Origin: an uncultured Caldilineaceae bacterium | GTDB taxonomy: Bacteria > Chloroflexota > Anaerolineae > Caldilineales > Caldilineaceae | NCBI GenBank assembly: GCA_951813625.1 | Contig: CATOTS010000015.1 | Coordinates: 54,931-118,930, forward strand | Reading direction: 5' to 3' | Length of the DNA stretch: 64,000 nt | In this document: piece by piece, positions 25,785-35,214 of the stretch | Numbering within the stretch: the stretch's first letter is position 1 | Layout of the letters: each line of letters starts with the position of its first letter | Position numbers and translations under genes: made by a program | The notes under the pieces: model-generated | What the model was told of the DNA's origin: nothing | Databases searched by the model: none | What the model saw: the letters and a program-made list of their open reading frames with translations, nothing else

Positions 25785-28745
25785 ATGGCTGAACGCAAAC
25801 CGTTTAACGAACTGCTGGAGAATCTGGACGAGGACGACTGGGAGCAGATCGAAGAGGAGCTTAGGCAGGACGACAACGGGCCACCTGGGCCGGCCGCGCC
25901 GCGTCGCAGCGGCGGGAACGGCGGGCAGGGAGGCGGTGGGCGGCTGTTGTGGTGGATGCTGCTGCCTTTCCTGGCGCTTATCCTGTTCAATACTGTACTT
26001 GGATTCTATACCGATTGGCTCTGGTACAGCAGCATTACGCTGACTTCAGTCTTCTTTACGCGCATCTCTGCTTCGCTGGGGCTGTTCGCAGTAGGGGCTG
26101 TGGCATTCTGGCTGTTTTTCGTGGTGAATGTAATCGTGGCCCGGCGGCTGAATCCGCAGGGTCTGGCCGAGACGCCGGTGATGGAAGCGGTGCAGTCGAT
26201 CGGCGTGAAGCTGACGCCGATCATCGTGCTGGTCGGCGCCTTCTTCGCATTTTTCATGGGCACGGGCGCCTCGTCTGCCTGGGAGGAGCTGCTGCTCTTC
26301 TTCAATCAGCAGCCGTTTGGCCGGGTTGACCCGATATTCGGGCGCGACGTCAGCTTTTTCCTCTTTACGTTGCCGATCTGGCAGTTCCTGCGCGGCTGGC
26401 TCATGACGACCGTGGTTATCACCTTGATTGGCACGGCCCTGGCGAGCGGGATCGGCTGGCGCGGTTGGAACGTACCGGTTGCGGCGCGCGCTCATTTGAG
26501 CATATTGGGCACTCTACTCCTGCTGCTGATCGCCTGGAGGTACCGGCTGGACGCGCTGGAGCTGGTTTACAGTACCCGCGGCGCAGTCTTCGGGGCGGGC
26601 TACACCGACGTTCACGCACAGCTCCCGGCCTTCACCATCTTGGTGTTTGTCACAATCATTGCGGCCATTCTTCTGCTGGTAAACGTATTTCTGCGACAGG
26701 CTTGGCGGGCGATTGTTGTTGTCCTGGTCGGTTGGGTCGCCATCTCAGCGCTGGCTGGAAACGTATATCCCAACCTGGTGCAGAGGTTCCAGGTAAACCC
26801 GAACGAGTTCACACGCGAGCGTGAGTATATCGCGCACAACATCGATTTTACGCGCGCTGCATTTGGATTGGACAACATCGTCAACGAGAATTTCGACGCA
26901 GCCAGCGAGCTGACCGCCGAAGAACTTCTGAGCCAGCCGGACACGATCCGAAACATTCGCCTGTGGGACTACCGGCCGCTGCTTCAGACATACAACCAGG
27001 TACAGGCCTTGCGGCAGCAGTACCAGTTTACCGATATCGACATCGACCGCTACGACGTAGGAGGCGAGCGCAGGCAACTGATGTTGTCGGCGCGCGAGCT
27101 GATACCGGACCAGTTGGAGCAGCCGGCGCAGACTTGGGTCAATCGCAAGCTGGTCTACACGCACGGGTACGGCGTGGCTGCATCGCCCGTGGCCGAGATC
27201 ACGCCTGACGGCCTGCCGACATTTGTCCTGAAGGACCTGCCCGTTCAAGGGATATTGGAGGTTACGCGGCCCCAGATCTACTTTGGCGAACGCGCAGGCG
27301 AATACGTCATCGTCAAGACGGAGACGGAGGAGTTCGATTATCCGCGCGGCGAGGGTGGCAACGTTTTCACCACGTTTGAAGGTGACTCCGGCATCGACAT
27401 CGGGGGATTTCTTCCCAGGTTGGCTTTCGCCATTCAGTTTGCCGATGTCAACCTGTTCATCAGCCAGGAGCTCAACTCCGAAAGTCAACTTCTTTGGCGG
27501 CGGAATATTCTTGAACGTACGCGGGAGGTTGCCCCATTCCTGCGCTTCGACTCCGATCCATACATCGTCATTGGCGAGGACGGGCACCTCTACTGGTTCC
27601 TGGACGCATACACTGTAAGCGGGCGCTTTCCATACAGCGAGCCGACCGAGATGGGGACAAGAACGCTTCCCCCCGGCTTCAACTACATTCGCAATCCGGT
27701 CAAGGTGATTATCGACGCCTACACGGGCGAGATGAAATTCTATCTCGTCGAGCCGGACGAACCGATTGCGGCCGCATACGCCCGCATCTTCCCGGCTCTC
27801 TTCAGTTCCTACGAAGAGATGCCACTCGATTTGAAGGCGCATATCCGCTATCCCAACGACCTCTTCAGCATTCAGGCCGATGTCTTCCGCACCTATCAGA
27901 TGACCGAGCCGACCGACTTTTACAACCGGGAGGACGTCTGGGCGTGGCCGGAAGAGATCTTCGACAACCAGTCGCGGCCGATGGAGCCCTACTATGTGCT
28001 GATGCAGCTGCCGGGCAACACTGACCTCGATTTCATTCAGATTTTGCCCTTTACCCCGGCCAACCGCGAAAACATGATTTCGTGGCTGGCCGCACAGAAC
28101 GACCCGGAGAAATACGGTGAAATGCTGGTCTACCGCTTCGGCAAGGACTCGCTCGTATTCGGGCCGAAGCAGATTGAGGCGAGAATCGACCAGGACCCTG
28201 TTATCAGTTCGCAGCTCAGCCTGTGGAACCAGCAGGGTAGCCAGGTAATCCGGGGCAACCTGCTGGTGATCCCGATTGGCGAGAGTCTTCTCTATGTGGA
28301 GCCGCTCTATCTGCAAGCGGCTACCGGCAAAATCCCCGAGTTGAAGCGGGTCATTCTCGCCACCTCGGAGCGTGTCGTCATGGCGGAAAACCTGGGGCTG
28401 GCTCTCGTCGAGCAGTTTGGGCGAGACGTACTCTCGGAAGAGAAACTTGCCGAACTGGCGCTGAGCGGCAACGGTCGCGCGCTTTCCGACCTGCCTGTTG
28501 AGTCAACGCCGGCGGAAACGGTCGACCTGGGCGGTTCTTCGTTGGAAGACCTGATACTGGAGGCGAACAGCCGCTATAGCCAGGCGCAGAGCGCGCTCGT
28601 GGCGGGCAACTGGGCGGAGTACGGCGCCGAGCTGGAGGCGCTGCAGCAGGTCCTGGAACGAATGATGGAGGTCAGCGGCGCCGCGCCGGAGCCCGCTCCG
28701 CAGCCCGTGCCGACGCCGACAGCCGCGGCGGAAACGTCGGGTTAG
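25785..28745 (+). CDS. UPF0182 family membrane protein
   Basis: A 986-residue protein of the UPF0182 (COG1615) family, whose function is unknown. The first 50 residues are acidic and cytoplasmic (NELLENLDEDDWEQIEEEL). Seven or so membrane segments follow between about 50 and 345 (LLWWMLLPFLALILFNTVLGF, LGLFAVGAVAFWLFFVVNVI and others). A large extracytoplasmic domain spans about 345-880, with the family signatures NPNEFTREREYIAHNIDFTR, YTHGYGVAASP and SQLSLWNQQGSQVIRGNLL. The C-terminal 90 residues are a helical, then Pro/Ala-rich tail (PAPQPVPTPTAAAETSG). Length is normal for the family. Start ATG at 25785. A possible extended -10 promoter is at 25659. Confidence 0.93.
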   Translation: MAERKPFNELLENLDEDDWEQIEEELRQDDNGPPGPAAPRRSGGNGGQGGGGRLLWWMLLPFLALILFNTVLGFYTDWLWYSSITLTSVFFTRISASLGLFAVGAVAFWLFFVVNVIVARRLNPQGLAETPVMEAVQSIGVKLTPIIVLVGAFFAFFMGTGASSAWEELLLFFNQQPFGRVDPIFGRDVSFFLFTLPIWQFLRGWLMTTVVITLIGTALASGIGWRGWNVPVAARAHLSILGTLLLLLIAWRYRLDALELVYSTRGAVFGAGYTDVHAQLPAFTILVFVTIIAAILLLVNVFLRQAWRAIVVVLVGWVAISALAGNVYPNLVQRFQVNPNEFTREREYIAHNIDFTRAAFGLDNIVNENFDAASELTAEELLSQPDTIRNIRLWDYRPLLQTYNQVQALRQQYQFTDIDIDRYDVGGERRQLMLSARELIPDQLEQPAQTWVNRKLVYTHGYGVAASPVAEITPDGLPTFVLKDLPVQGILEVTRPQIYFGERAGEYVIVKTETEEFDYPRGEGGNVFTTFEGDSGIDIGGFLPRLAFAIQFADVNLFISQELNSESQLLWRRNILERTREVAPFLRFDSDPYIVIGEDGHLYWFLDAYTVSGRFPYSEPTEMGTRTLPPGFNYIRNPVKVIIDAYTGEMKFYLVEPDEPIAAAYARIFPALFSSYEEMPLDLKAHIRYPNDLFSIQADVFRTYQMTEPTDFYNREDVWAWPEEIFDNQSRPMEPYYVLMQLPGNTDLDFIQILPFTPANRENMISWLAAQNDPEKYGEMLVYRFGKDSLVFGPKQIEARIDQDPVISSQLSLWNQQGSQVIRGNLLVIPIGESLLYVEPLYLQAATGKIPELKRVILATSERVVMAENLGLALVEQFGRDVLSEEKLAELALSGNGRALSDLPVESTPAETVDLGGSSLEDLILEANSRYSQAQSALVAGNWAEYGAELEALQQVLERMMEVSGAAPEPAPQPVPTPTAAAETSG

Positions 28746-28814
28746 CCGTGTAGGGGGCCAGACTGAATCGGTGGCCGCGGATTTGTGCAGGTTGCAGCGA
28801 ATGGAATCGAATTG

Positions 28815-29342
28815 ATGGATTCGATCGAAGGTCCGCCGGCAAGCGTGAAAGAACTGGCCGACAGGATTGAGCAGGAGTGGGAGGCGCTACAGCAGGCGAT
28901 ATCGCCTCTTGACGCGGAGCAGATGACCGCGCCAGGCGCCGACGGCTGGTCGGTCAAAGACGAGCTGGCGCATCTCACGGCCTGGACGAGTGGCGTTGCC
29001 GCCCTGCTCCGCAAGCAGCCTCGATACCCTGCGATGGGTCTGGCCCCCGGTGTCGAGCCGCATTCGGTAGACCTTGACCGCATGAACAAGATAATCTACG
29101 AGACAAGGCGAGACATCCCGCTCCAAAGGGTTCTGGACGAGGCGTTGGAAGCCCACCATGACCTGCTGGCTGCGGTATCCGTATTGAGCGACGAGGACCT
29201 GATGCGGACCTACGGTGAGTTTCAGCCGCAGGAAGAGGAGCTGGAAGACGACACACCTATCCTCAATGAAATCGCCGGCATTTCCTATGGCCACTACGCG
29301 GAGCACAGGCAGGACGTATTGGAAAAGCTGAGCGGCGTCTGA
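28815..29342 (+). CDS. DinB-like four-helix-bundle protein 1
   Basis: A 175-residue soluble protein related to DinB/ClbS-type metal-dependent helical bundles. Residues 10-25 (ELADRIEQEWEALQQAI) form helix 1. GWSVKDELAHLTAWTSG holds the conserved WSxKDxxAHL segment with a metal-ligand histidine, and YGHYAEHRQDVLEKL holds the second and third histidines. Members act as bacillithiol/mycothiol-dependent enzymes or protect against genotoxins; the substrate here is unknown. The gene at 29657 encodes a close paralogue. The ATG at 28815 is preferred because the domain begins shortly after it. Confidence 0.8.
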   Translation: MDSIEGPPASVKELADRIEQEWEALQQAISPLDAEQMTAPGADGWSVKDELAHLTAWTSGVAALLRKQPRYPAMGLAPGVEPHSVDLDRMNKIIYETRRDIPLQRVLDEALEAHHDLLAAVSVLSDEDLMRTYGEFQPQEEELEDDTPILNEIAGISYGHYAEHRQDVLEKLSGV

Positions 29343-29656
29343 AAACGAGACGAAGATTCGGGGCCACTGGGGGCACGATTGGGCCGCGGCGCTCATGTTG
29401 TCCATTCTTGTCAGTCTTCTCGACCCGGCCCTGCGGGACTCGCATCGCTCCGGTCGGAATTGAGCCCGTTTGCTGCCGCATTGCGCACTGCCGGCTTTAG
29501 GGACCCCAACAGTACGTGAAGGCTGCGCGGCGCTGACTCGCCGATGCAGTAGGCCTTCGCCCGCGAGTCAACACATAGGCATAGAATCCAGCCGATCTCG
29601 TTTGCGGATCGGCGTTTCACTATTTGAAGAATCGATCAAACAGGAGGGGAGTTACT

Positions 29657-30187
29657 TTGTCTGACACACCCGATGGCGCGCCGCCAAGCGTGCAAGAAGT
29701 GATACGCAGGACCGAGGAGGAGTGGGAAGCCTTGCAGCAAGCGCTTTCCCCTCTCAATGAAGAGGAGATGGCCGAGCCGGGCGCCGGCGGCTGGTCGGTC
29801 AAAGACGAGCTGGCCCATCTGGCGGCATGGGCCAGGGGACTGGCCGCCCTGGTGCGAAGGCAGCCGCGTTACCCTCCGATGGGTCTCGCGGCCGGTGCTG
29901 GTCCGCACACGGCAGGAATCGAGCGCATGAACGAAACGATCTATGCGAACAACCGCGACCTTCCGCTCGCCAGCGTGCTCGCTGAGTTGCACGCCGCTCA
30001 CGAGGATGCGCTGGCCGCAATATCCGAGTTGAGCGACGAGGACCTGATGCGGCCCTTCGATGATTTTCAGCCGCAGGACAACAGGCCCGACGGTCACATA
30101 CCGATCCTGTGGCTGATCGCAGGCAATACTTTCGGCCATTACGCAGAACACCGGGAAACAATCACGCAGATGTGGAGCAGGAAATGA
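29657..30187 (+). CDS. DinB-like four-helix-bundle protein 2
   Basis: A 176-residue paralogue of the preceding gene's product, with the same GWSVKDELAHLAAWARG and FGHYAEHRETI metal-site segments. The start is a TTG at 29657-29659, preceded by AGGAGGGG at seven bases; an ATG 11 codons upstream has no such site. Its stop overlaps the start of the next gene (ATGA at 30184-30187), which suggests translational coupling with the epimerase. The two DinB-like genes came from a tandem duplication and have since diverged. The 314-bp gap between them shows no further feature. Confidence 0.78.
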   Translation: MSDTPDGAPPSVQEVIRRTEEEWEALQQALSPLNEEEMAEPGAGGWSVKDELAHLAAWARGLAALVRRQPRYPPMGLAAGAGPHTAGIERMNETIYANNRDLPLASVLAELHAAHEDALAAISELSDEDLMRPFDDFQPQDNRPDGHIPILWLIAGNTFGHYAEHRETITQMWSRK

Positions 30188-31083
30188 AGGCTAAGAGAAA
30201 AGTCGTTATCACCGGCGCCTCAGGTTACATAGCCGGATTGCTGTTGCCGGCCTTCCGGGAGCGCTACGACCTGACGCTCCTGGACGTACGCACGACCGAC
30301 CGCGAGGGCAACGCGGTTGAAGGCGTTCAGATTGCCGACCTTACCGAGCGCAACCGGGACAGTTTTCGCCACCATTTTCGCGGCGCGGATGCGATAGTTC
30401 ACCTGGGCTTCACGCGGGCTGACGACAAGTCGGACGCGGTGCAGGACTTCTACGCCGAGCTGTCCAACGTGGAGATGGCTTTCAATGTCTACCAGACCGC
30501 ACAGGAGGAGGGCGTGCGGAGGGTGGTCGTCGCCAGCTCGAACCATGCGGCCGACTACTACGAACGCCTGATTCTGGACAAGAAGTGGGACGTGGTCACG
30601 CCGGAGATGCGGCCGTTTTCGGACAACTTTTACGGCTGGGCGAAGGAGGCGTACGAGCACCTGGGCTTCGTGTTCGCGGTCGGGCGGATGCAGTACCACG
30701 GACTCCAGGGTGAAGAGTCAGAGACGCGTCCGCTGGAAAATGTCCAGGTGCGCATCGGGGGACCGCGGGAAGACGACCTGGAAAGAATGGATCCGGGTGA
30801 CCTGCGGCGCATGTACAGGGCGCTGGGCGTCTATATCAGCCAGCGCGACATTCAGCAACTTTTTATCAAAAGCATCGAGACTGCGTGCATCGAAGACGAA
30901 GAGGGCGTGCCGTTTCAGGTCTTCTACGGGATCAGCGGCAATTCGCAGGCTTTTTGGAGCATCGTCAATGCGCGCAAGGTACTCGGGTACGAGCCGCAGG
31001 ACAACAGCGAGTACCGCTTCAGCGACCAGATTCACGGTCACATTCGCGCCGCGCAAGAGGAGTGGCCGGACGCCGAGTCTTGA
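30184..31083 (+). CDS. NAD(P)-dependent epimerase/dehydratase (extended SDR)
   Basis: A 299-residue Rossmann-fold protein. The nucleotide-binding motif is ITGASGYIAG at residues 8-17. DADIVHL-type ADAIVHLGF follows near 75, and the catalytic Tyr-Lys pair is in YGWAKEAYEH near 150-160. The substrate is probably a nucleotide sugar or similar, but nothing in the sequence fixes it. The start ATG at 30184 overlaps the DinB-2 stop by four bases, so the two are co-translated. It converges on the penicillin acylase gene with 72 bp between the stops. Confidence 0.85.
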   Translation: MKAKRKVVITGASGYIAGLLLPAFRERYDLTLLDVRTTDREGNAVEGVQIADLTERNRDSFRHHFRGADAIVHLGFTRADDKSDAVQDFYAELSNVEMAFNVYQTAQEEGVRRVVVASSNHAADYYERLILDKKWDVVTPEMRPFSDNFYGWAKEAYEHLGFVFAVGRMQYHGLQGEESETRPLENVQVRIGGPREDDLERMDPGDLRRMYRALGVYISQRDIQQLFIKSIETACIEDEEGVPFQVFYGISGNSQAFWSIVNARKVLGYEPQDNSEYRFSDQIHGHIRAAQEEWPDAES

Positions 31084-31155
31084 TGTGGCTTGATGTGGCT
31101 TGAAGTGGGTTTGAAGGCTGCACGGTCACGGCATCGAAAAGGCTCAGCATCGCGT

Positions 31156-33528
31156 CTATGTCGCGTGTTGTACCGAGAAGACGGTTGCAGGGCCGTCAGA
31201 GGCGTCGTCAGAATCGAACGCGAGGAAGTGATAGCGGCCTTCGAGCCACTCTTTCAGTTGGTCGCAGTAATGCTGGGACCCGGGATGACCCGACTGCCCC
31301 TGTGATTCCACCGCCCACATGCCGTCCTCGCCCAGATCGCTGATCAGACGGTAGTTTGCGCCCATCAGCGCGCCCCAGTTGGGATCGAAGCCGGTATTGC
31401 AGACAGTTACGCCGCTCCCGCCCACCGGCAGATCGCCGCGATCGAGCAGTTCGCCGAGGTCGCCGCGGCCCGACAGCACGTGACGCAGCTGGACCTTGTG
31501 CAGCTCGCCCCACTTCCAGGCCGACATATCCTTCCCCAGGCGGGCTTCAAGTTCCGACAGAACGGCGCGCATTGTTTCGACGATCGCGGCCTGGCGATCA
31601 GCGTCGCCGAACCAGCCGGCCGCGTCATCGTGGAGCAGAGCCGCCGCCAGCCCCCCGCACGACCCCGCAAGCGCAGTGGCCAGCTGCTCGCCAAATCTCT
31701 CGTCGGCAACGCGTCGACTCCAGCGGTGAAAGAAGACCTCGAAGATAGAGGCTGCGACGGAATCGGGCGCCATGTTGTGGTCCCAGGCGGCCAGGTAGCG
31801 GGCGGCTTCTCTGAGGCCGGGTTCGCCGCTATTCGTCAGGAGTGGCAATAGCGCGGGCATGGCCTCGTCGGCGCGCAGCGTACGCGTGTCGCGCTGCATC
31901 TCGGCAAAAGCATTTCGGTCAAAACTCCCTTGCGCCTCGATCATCTGGCGGATGCGCCGCGCCCTATGACCTGTGGCCCACGTGCCCGATAGCGGGTAGG
32001 GGAAATCGTCCGCGGCAAGGCGATTGTTGGCGGTGGCGATCCAGCCGCGGTCCGGGTCTTCGAGACGCGGCATCTGCTCGAAGGGGATCAGACCTTGCCA
32101 CTCGTGGGCGGGGTCCCAACCGGGCCGGTATCCGCGCTCCCAGACGTTGCGAAACGGAATCCCACCGACGGCCTGGTAGCCGATGTGTCCCTCTACGTCG
32201 GCGATGACAAGGCTCCAGGTTGGCGCGCGCCAGGTGCGCGTCGCTGCGCGAAACTCGGCTACGGAGCCGGCGCGGTCGATTCCCAGGAGCGAGGTGAGCC
32301 ATCCACACTGCGTGTGACCTACCCAGCGCAGCGAAACAGGGCCTGTGCCGGCGGCCTCGGGAGGCAGCATGTCGTCGACGATAGGGCCGTTGCGCGAGAA
32401 GCGGACGGCCAGGTCGATGGGACGCGCGCCGCGTACGCTGATCGTCTCAACAACCTCTTTCTCCCGCTCCCATCTGCCGTCGTAGAGGAAGCAGCCGGGT
32501 TGCCGCACGTCGGTCCGCTCCTGGTAGAGGTCTCGCTGTGAGCAGATGTTGTTGGTGATGCCCCAGGCGACGCGGCGGTTGCGGCCGAACATCACTGCCG
32601 GCATGCCGGCATACGCCATGCCGGCCACGTCGAACGAACCGCCCGTCAACTGCACCTCGTACCAGCAGGAAACGGCTGCGAAGGCGATGTGCGGGTCGCT
32701 TGCAACCATGGGCAGGCCCGATTGCGTGCGGGCGCCGCTGACGACCCAGTTGTTGCTGCCTTCTCCCTCGTGCGGGTCGCCAATGCTGGCGCCGACGGGG
32801 ACGGTTCCTCGTGCCGAGGCCGGGTAGGCGCCCGCGGGAATGATGCTCTCTTCGTCGGCCTCGCCGGTAAGAAATGCACGATACAGGGCATCGTCGTTCA
32901 GCGCCCGGCGCGCCAGTTCCGGCCCGACGATGACGGGGAAGCGCACGGTCAGGTAGTAGCGAAACTCGGCCGCGATGGCGAGGCAGTCAACAGGCGACCA
33001 CGGTTCCGGCTCGTAGTCGAGCAGGGCGAATTCGATGGGCAGACTATCTTGCGACCCGTCGATCAGCGCGTTGATCCCGTCGCTGAACCTCTGCACCAGA
33101 ACCCTTGTCTCTGCCGGCGTCTCCTTCCATTCTGCGCGGGCAACGCGGTTAAGCCCGACTGTGCGCGCGACCGTGTCCGGCGCCAGCCCGTCGGGCCCGA
33201 GGATTTCAGCCAGCCGACCTTGTCCCTTGCGCCGCAGGTAGTCGAGTTGGAAGAGGCGGTCCTCGGCCATGGCATAGCCAAACGCGAAAAAGAGGTCCTC
33301 GTCGGTTTGCGCCTGAACATGGGGAATGCCCCAACGGTTGCGGACGATGCGCGTCTCAGCGCTGACGGCGGCTGCCAGGCGGGCCTCCGCCTCGGGGACG
33401 CGGCGGCGCGACTCGGCGCGCCACCAGCTGTCGAATTGGGCGCGTGAGATGCCGCGTGTGGCGCACAACGAAGCGATCGACTCGCCCTCGCCCAGCCGCT
33501 TCAATAGTTCGGCAGAGTTCAATTCCAT
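31156..33528 (-). CDS. Penicillin acylase family Ntn-hydrolase (no signal peptide)
   Basis: A 790-residue protein of the penicillin/acyl-homoserine-lactone acylase family. Such enzymes cleave amide bonds after self-processing into alpha and beta chains. The beta-chain nucleophile is Ser258 in GEGSNNWVVSG; ANNRLAADDFPYPLSGTW and DPNWGALMGANYR are typical downstream segments. The alpha chain begins near VSAETRIVRNRWGIPHVQAQT. Unlike secreted members, the N-terminus has no signal peptide. Instead residues 1-45 form a helical, HTH-like segment (SIASLCATRGISRAQFDSWW). The ATG at 33526-33528 is preferred to one 23 codons upstream because the conserved helix begins there. Substrate unknown. Confidence 0.88.
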   Translation of the reverse strand: MELNSAELLKRLGEGESIASLCATRGISRAQFDSWWRAESRRRVPEAEARLAAAVSAETRIVRNRWGIPHVQAQTDEDLFFAFGYAMAEDRLFQLDYLRRKGQGRLAEILGPDGLAPDTVARTVGLNRVARAEWKETPAETRVLVQRFSDGINALIDGSQDSLPIEFALLDYEPEPWSPVDCLAIAAEFRYYLTVRFPVIVGPELARRALNDDALYRAFLTGEADEESIIPAGAYPASARGTVPVGASIGDPHEGEGSNNWVVSGARTQSGLPMVASDPHIAFAAVSCWYEVQLTGGSFDVAGMAYAGMPAVMFGRNRRVAWGITNNICSQRDLYQERTDVRQPGCFLYDGRWEREKEVVETISVRGARPIDLAVRFSRNGPIVDDMLPPEAAGTGPVSLRWVGHTQCGWLTSLLGIDRAGSVAEFRAATRTWRAPTWSLVIADVEGHIGYQAVGGIPFRNVWERGYRPGWDPAHEWQGLIPFEQMPRLEDPDRGWIATANNRLAADDFPYPLSGTWATGHRARRIRQMIEAQGSFDRNAFAEMQRDTRTLRADEAMPALLPLLTNSGEPGLREAARYLAAWDHNMAPDSVAASIFEVFFHRWSRRVADERFGEQLATALAGSCGGLAAALLHDDAAGWFGDADRQAAIVETMRAVLSELEARLGKDMSAWKWGELHKVQLRHVLSGRGDLGELLDRGDLPVGGSGVTVCNTGFDPNWGALMGANYRLISDLGEDGMWAVESQGQSGHPGSQHYCDQLKEWLEGRYHFLAFDSDDASDGPATVFSVQHAT

Positions 33529-33774
33529 TTTTCGTGCCTGAGAAGTTGGGTGAAGGGATGTTCCGCCGGTTTGGGAAGGCGGGCAGCCATCCGGCATGGC
33601 AGATCAGTCGAGATTGCTGGATGTCCCGCCCTGATACGGACGCGATTGTAGCGCCGCAATGGCAGTAGGGAACGAGCCGGGAGTAAGGCGGCTCGGTTGA
33701 TGAACATCGGCGGGGCCGAAAATGATAGGAAACGCCGCGAGAACAATCTTCTGGCTCGGGGCGCTTCGGAGAAG

Positions 33775-33851
33775 TGGCGCGCCAGGCAGGACTCGAACCT
33801 GCGACCTTCGCCTCCGCAGGGCGACGCTCTAATCCACTGAGCTACTGGCGC
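33775..33851 (-). tRNA. tRNA-Arg, anticodon GCG
   Basis: Cloverleaf: acceptor GCGCCAG/CTGGCGC, D-arm GCTC...GAGC, anticodon stem TCGCC/GGCGA with loop CTGCGGA (anticodon GCG at loop positions 3-5), and T-arm GCAGG-TTCGAGT-CCTGC. CCA is encoded. The sequence is otherwise very like bacterial tRNA-Arg(CCG), with G instead of C at position 34. GCG reads CGC and CGU, a role usually filled by an ICG anticodon. Confidence 0.9.
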
Positions 33852-33854
33852 ATA

Positions 33855-33948
<94 letters not shown>

Positions 33949-33970
33949 GAATTCAAGTGTCGACTGAAGA

Positions 33971-34060
<90 letters not shown>

Positions 34061-34140
34061 CTGCTCCGGACTTTTCAGCCATTGACCGCACCAGTATAAA
34101 CGAGGCGGGGATCCAGTGTCAAGTGAGACGGTCTTCTGAG

Positions 34141-34650
34141 GCAGGGCAATCGCACTTAGATTTGTAGTAACTGCTCAGCCGCTATCAGTCTGCGACCCTG
34201 AATAAGACGAGCGAAGGTGTATTCTCTCTCCTCACTCCGCTTTACTTTCTCCTTGCTTTTGGGACGGTCGGGCCTGCGGCCCTCCCTTGTGCGGGGGGAC
34301 TCCCCCCGCAACGCCCCCCTCCAAAACCATCGCTCACCGACGGTACGGCGTCATTCCTGCAGTCCGGCTTATCCAACGCGGTGGCGGCCAACCGAATACG
34401 CGATCAGATAATCTGAATGGCGGCGGGGATGAAGCACTGGGCGAGACAGACGCTGAATGTGGCTTAGTAGTTACGATCTATTGACCAATTCCGCCGGGAT
34501 TTCGAACAAGAGAATGTGAAAATGAGTGGGAATCGCTGTCAGTCTGCCAAATAAAGGCGTGAATCCGCCACAACAAAGGGTGTCAGTCGTCAATTTTGGT
34601 CAGCTTCTAATCTTGGGAGCCACCAATTTTACAGTGTCCAATACTGTTTT
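34141..34650 (+). repeat. 180-bp dispersed repeat, copy interrupted by MITE D
   Basis: 34141-34166 and 34483-34650 together match 1141-1330. The left part reads GCAGGGCAATCGCA; the right part restarts at GACCAATTCCGCCGGGATTT. The MITE at 34167-34474 lies between them, with degenerate 8-base flanks GATTTGTA and GATCTATT. The pair gives occupied and empty versions of the same site. Confidence 0.65.
34167..34474 (-). mobile_element. MITE-like element, copy D
   Basis: A 308-bp copy, the same length as copy C and in the opposite orientation. Ends are GTAACTGCTCAGCC (left) and the complement of GTAACTACTAAGCCAC (right). The hairpin core is at 34291-34309. It lies about 105 bp upstream of the tRNA cluster and is inserted into the 180-bp repeat. 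Confidence 0.82.
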
Positions 34651-35214
34651 AGGTGTCGTTCAAGGTGTCTGAACCCGAAACGAGTGAGAGTGCGGCATCA
34701 CTTCGATGCTGTGACCCAGTTTGGTTGCAATTGGCCTGGGTATGGTCCACAGTTGGCCCGGACGGCGACCGGTTACGTCCGCATGAGACGCCGATTCGGG
34801 GATAGGTAGGGTATCGAAAGGGTATCGGATGGCATGATTTGTCCAGAACGGCCTGAAAATAATTTTTTCTTTTGGGCTCTCGTGACAGGATGTCTTGGTT
34901 GAATCTTGTGACAGGAAAGCAATCTTGTCGTTTTGTGAACCGTTTTGGCGCATTTGCGCCCGTTGACTGTGCAAATACAGTGTAAATGTCGTCGCAGTGG
35001 CAGGACAGTTGGCCCGTTTTTTGGGTTGCGGTGGACTCTTCGTGACAGGACATAGATCTGTGTGTACGGCGGCGGCATGGGCGGCGGCCTGAAAGGTTCC
35101 CGGGATGGGTATGCGCAGGCGCTGCGTTCAGTTCTGTGATGGCAGCATAGCACGTTTTCGCGGTTCTTGCTCGGAGGGGGGAATCGTCACTACAGTGGCC
35201 GGTGGCCGGTGGCC
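34651..35214. other. Non-coding stretch without a supported gene
   Basis: No frame here has a recognisable product or a good ribosome binding site. CTTGTGACAGGA-like and CGTGACAGGA-like words recur (34885, 34910, 35040), and GGTGGCCGGTGGCC at about 35198 is a short tandem repeat. GGCGCATTTGCGCCC near 34950 is a small palindrome. I see nothing further. Confidence 0.4.

Noticed and set aside
26745..28316. A 523-codon open frame on the minus strand inside the UPF0182 gene
   Set aside because: It is antisense to a complete, conserved coding sequence and its product matches nothing. GC-rich genes produce such shadow frames.
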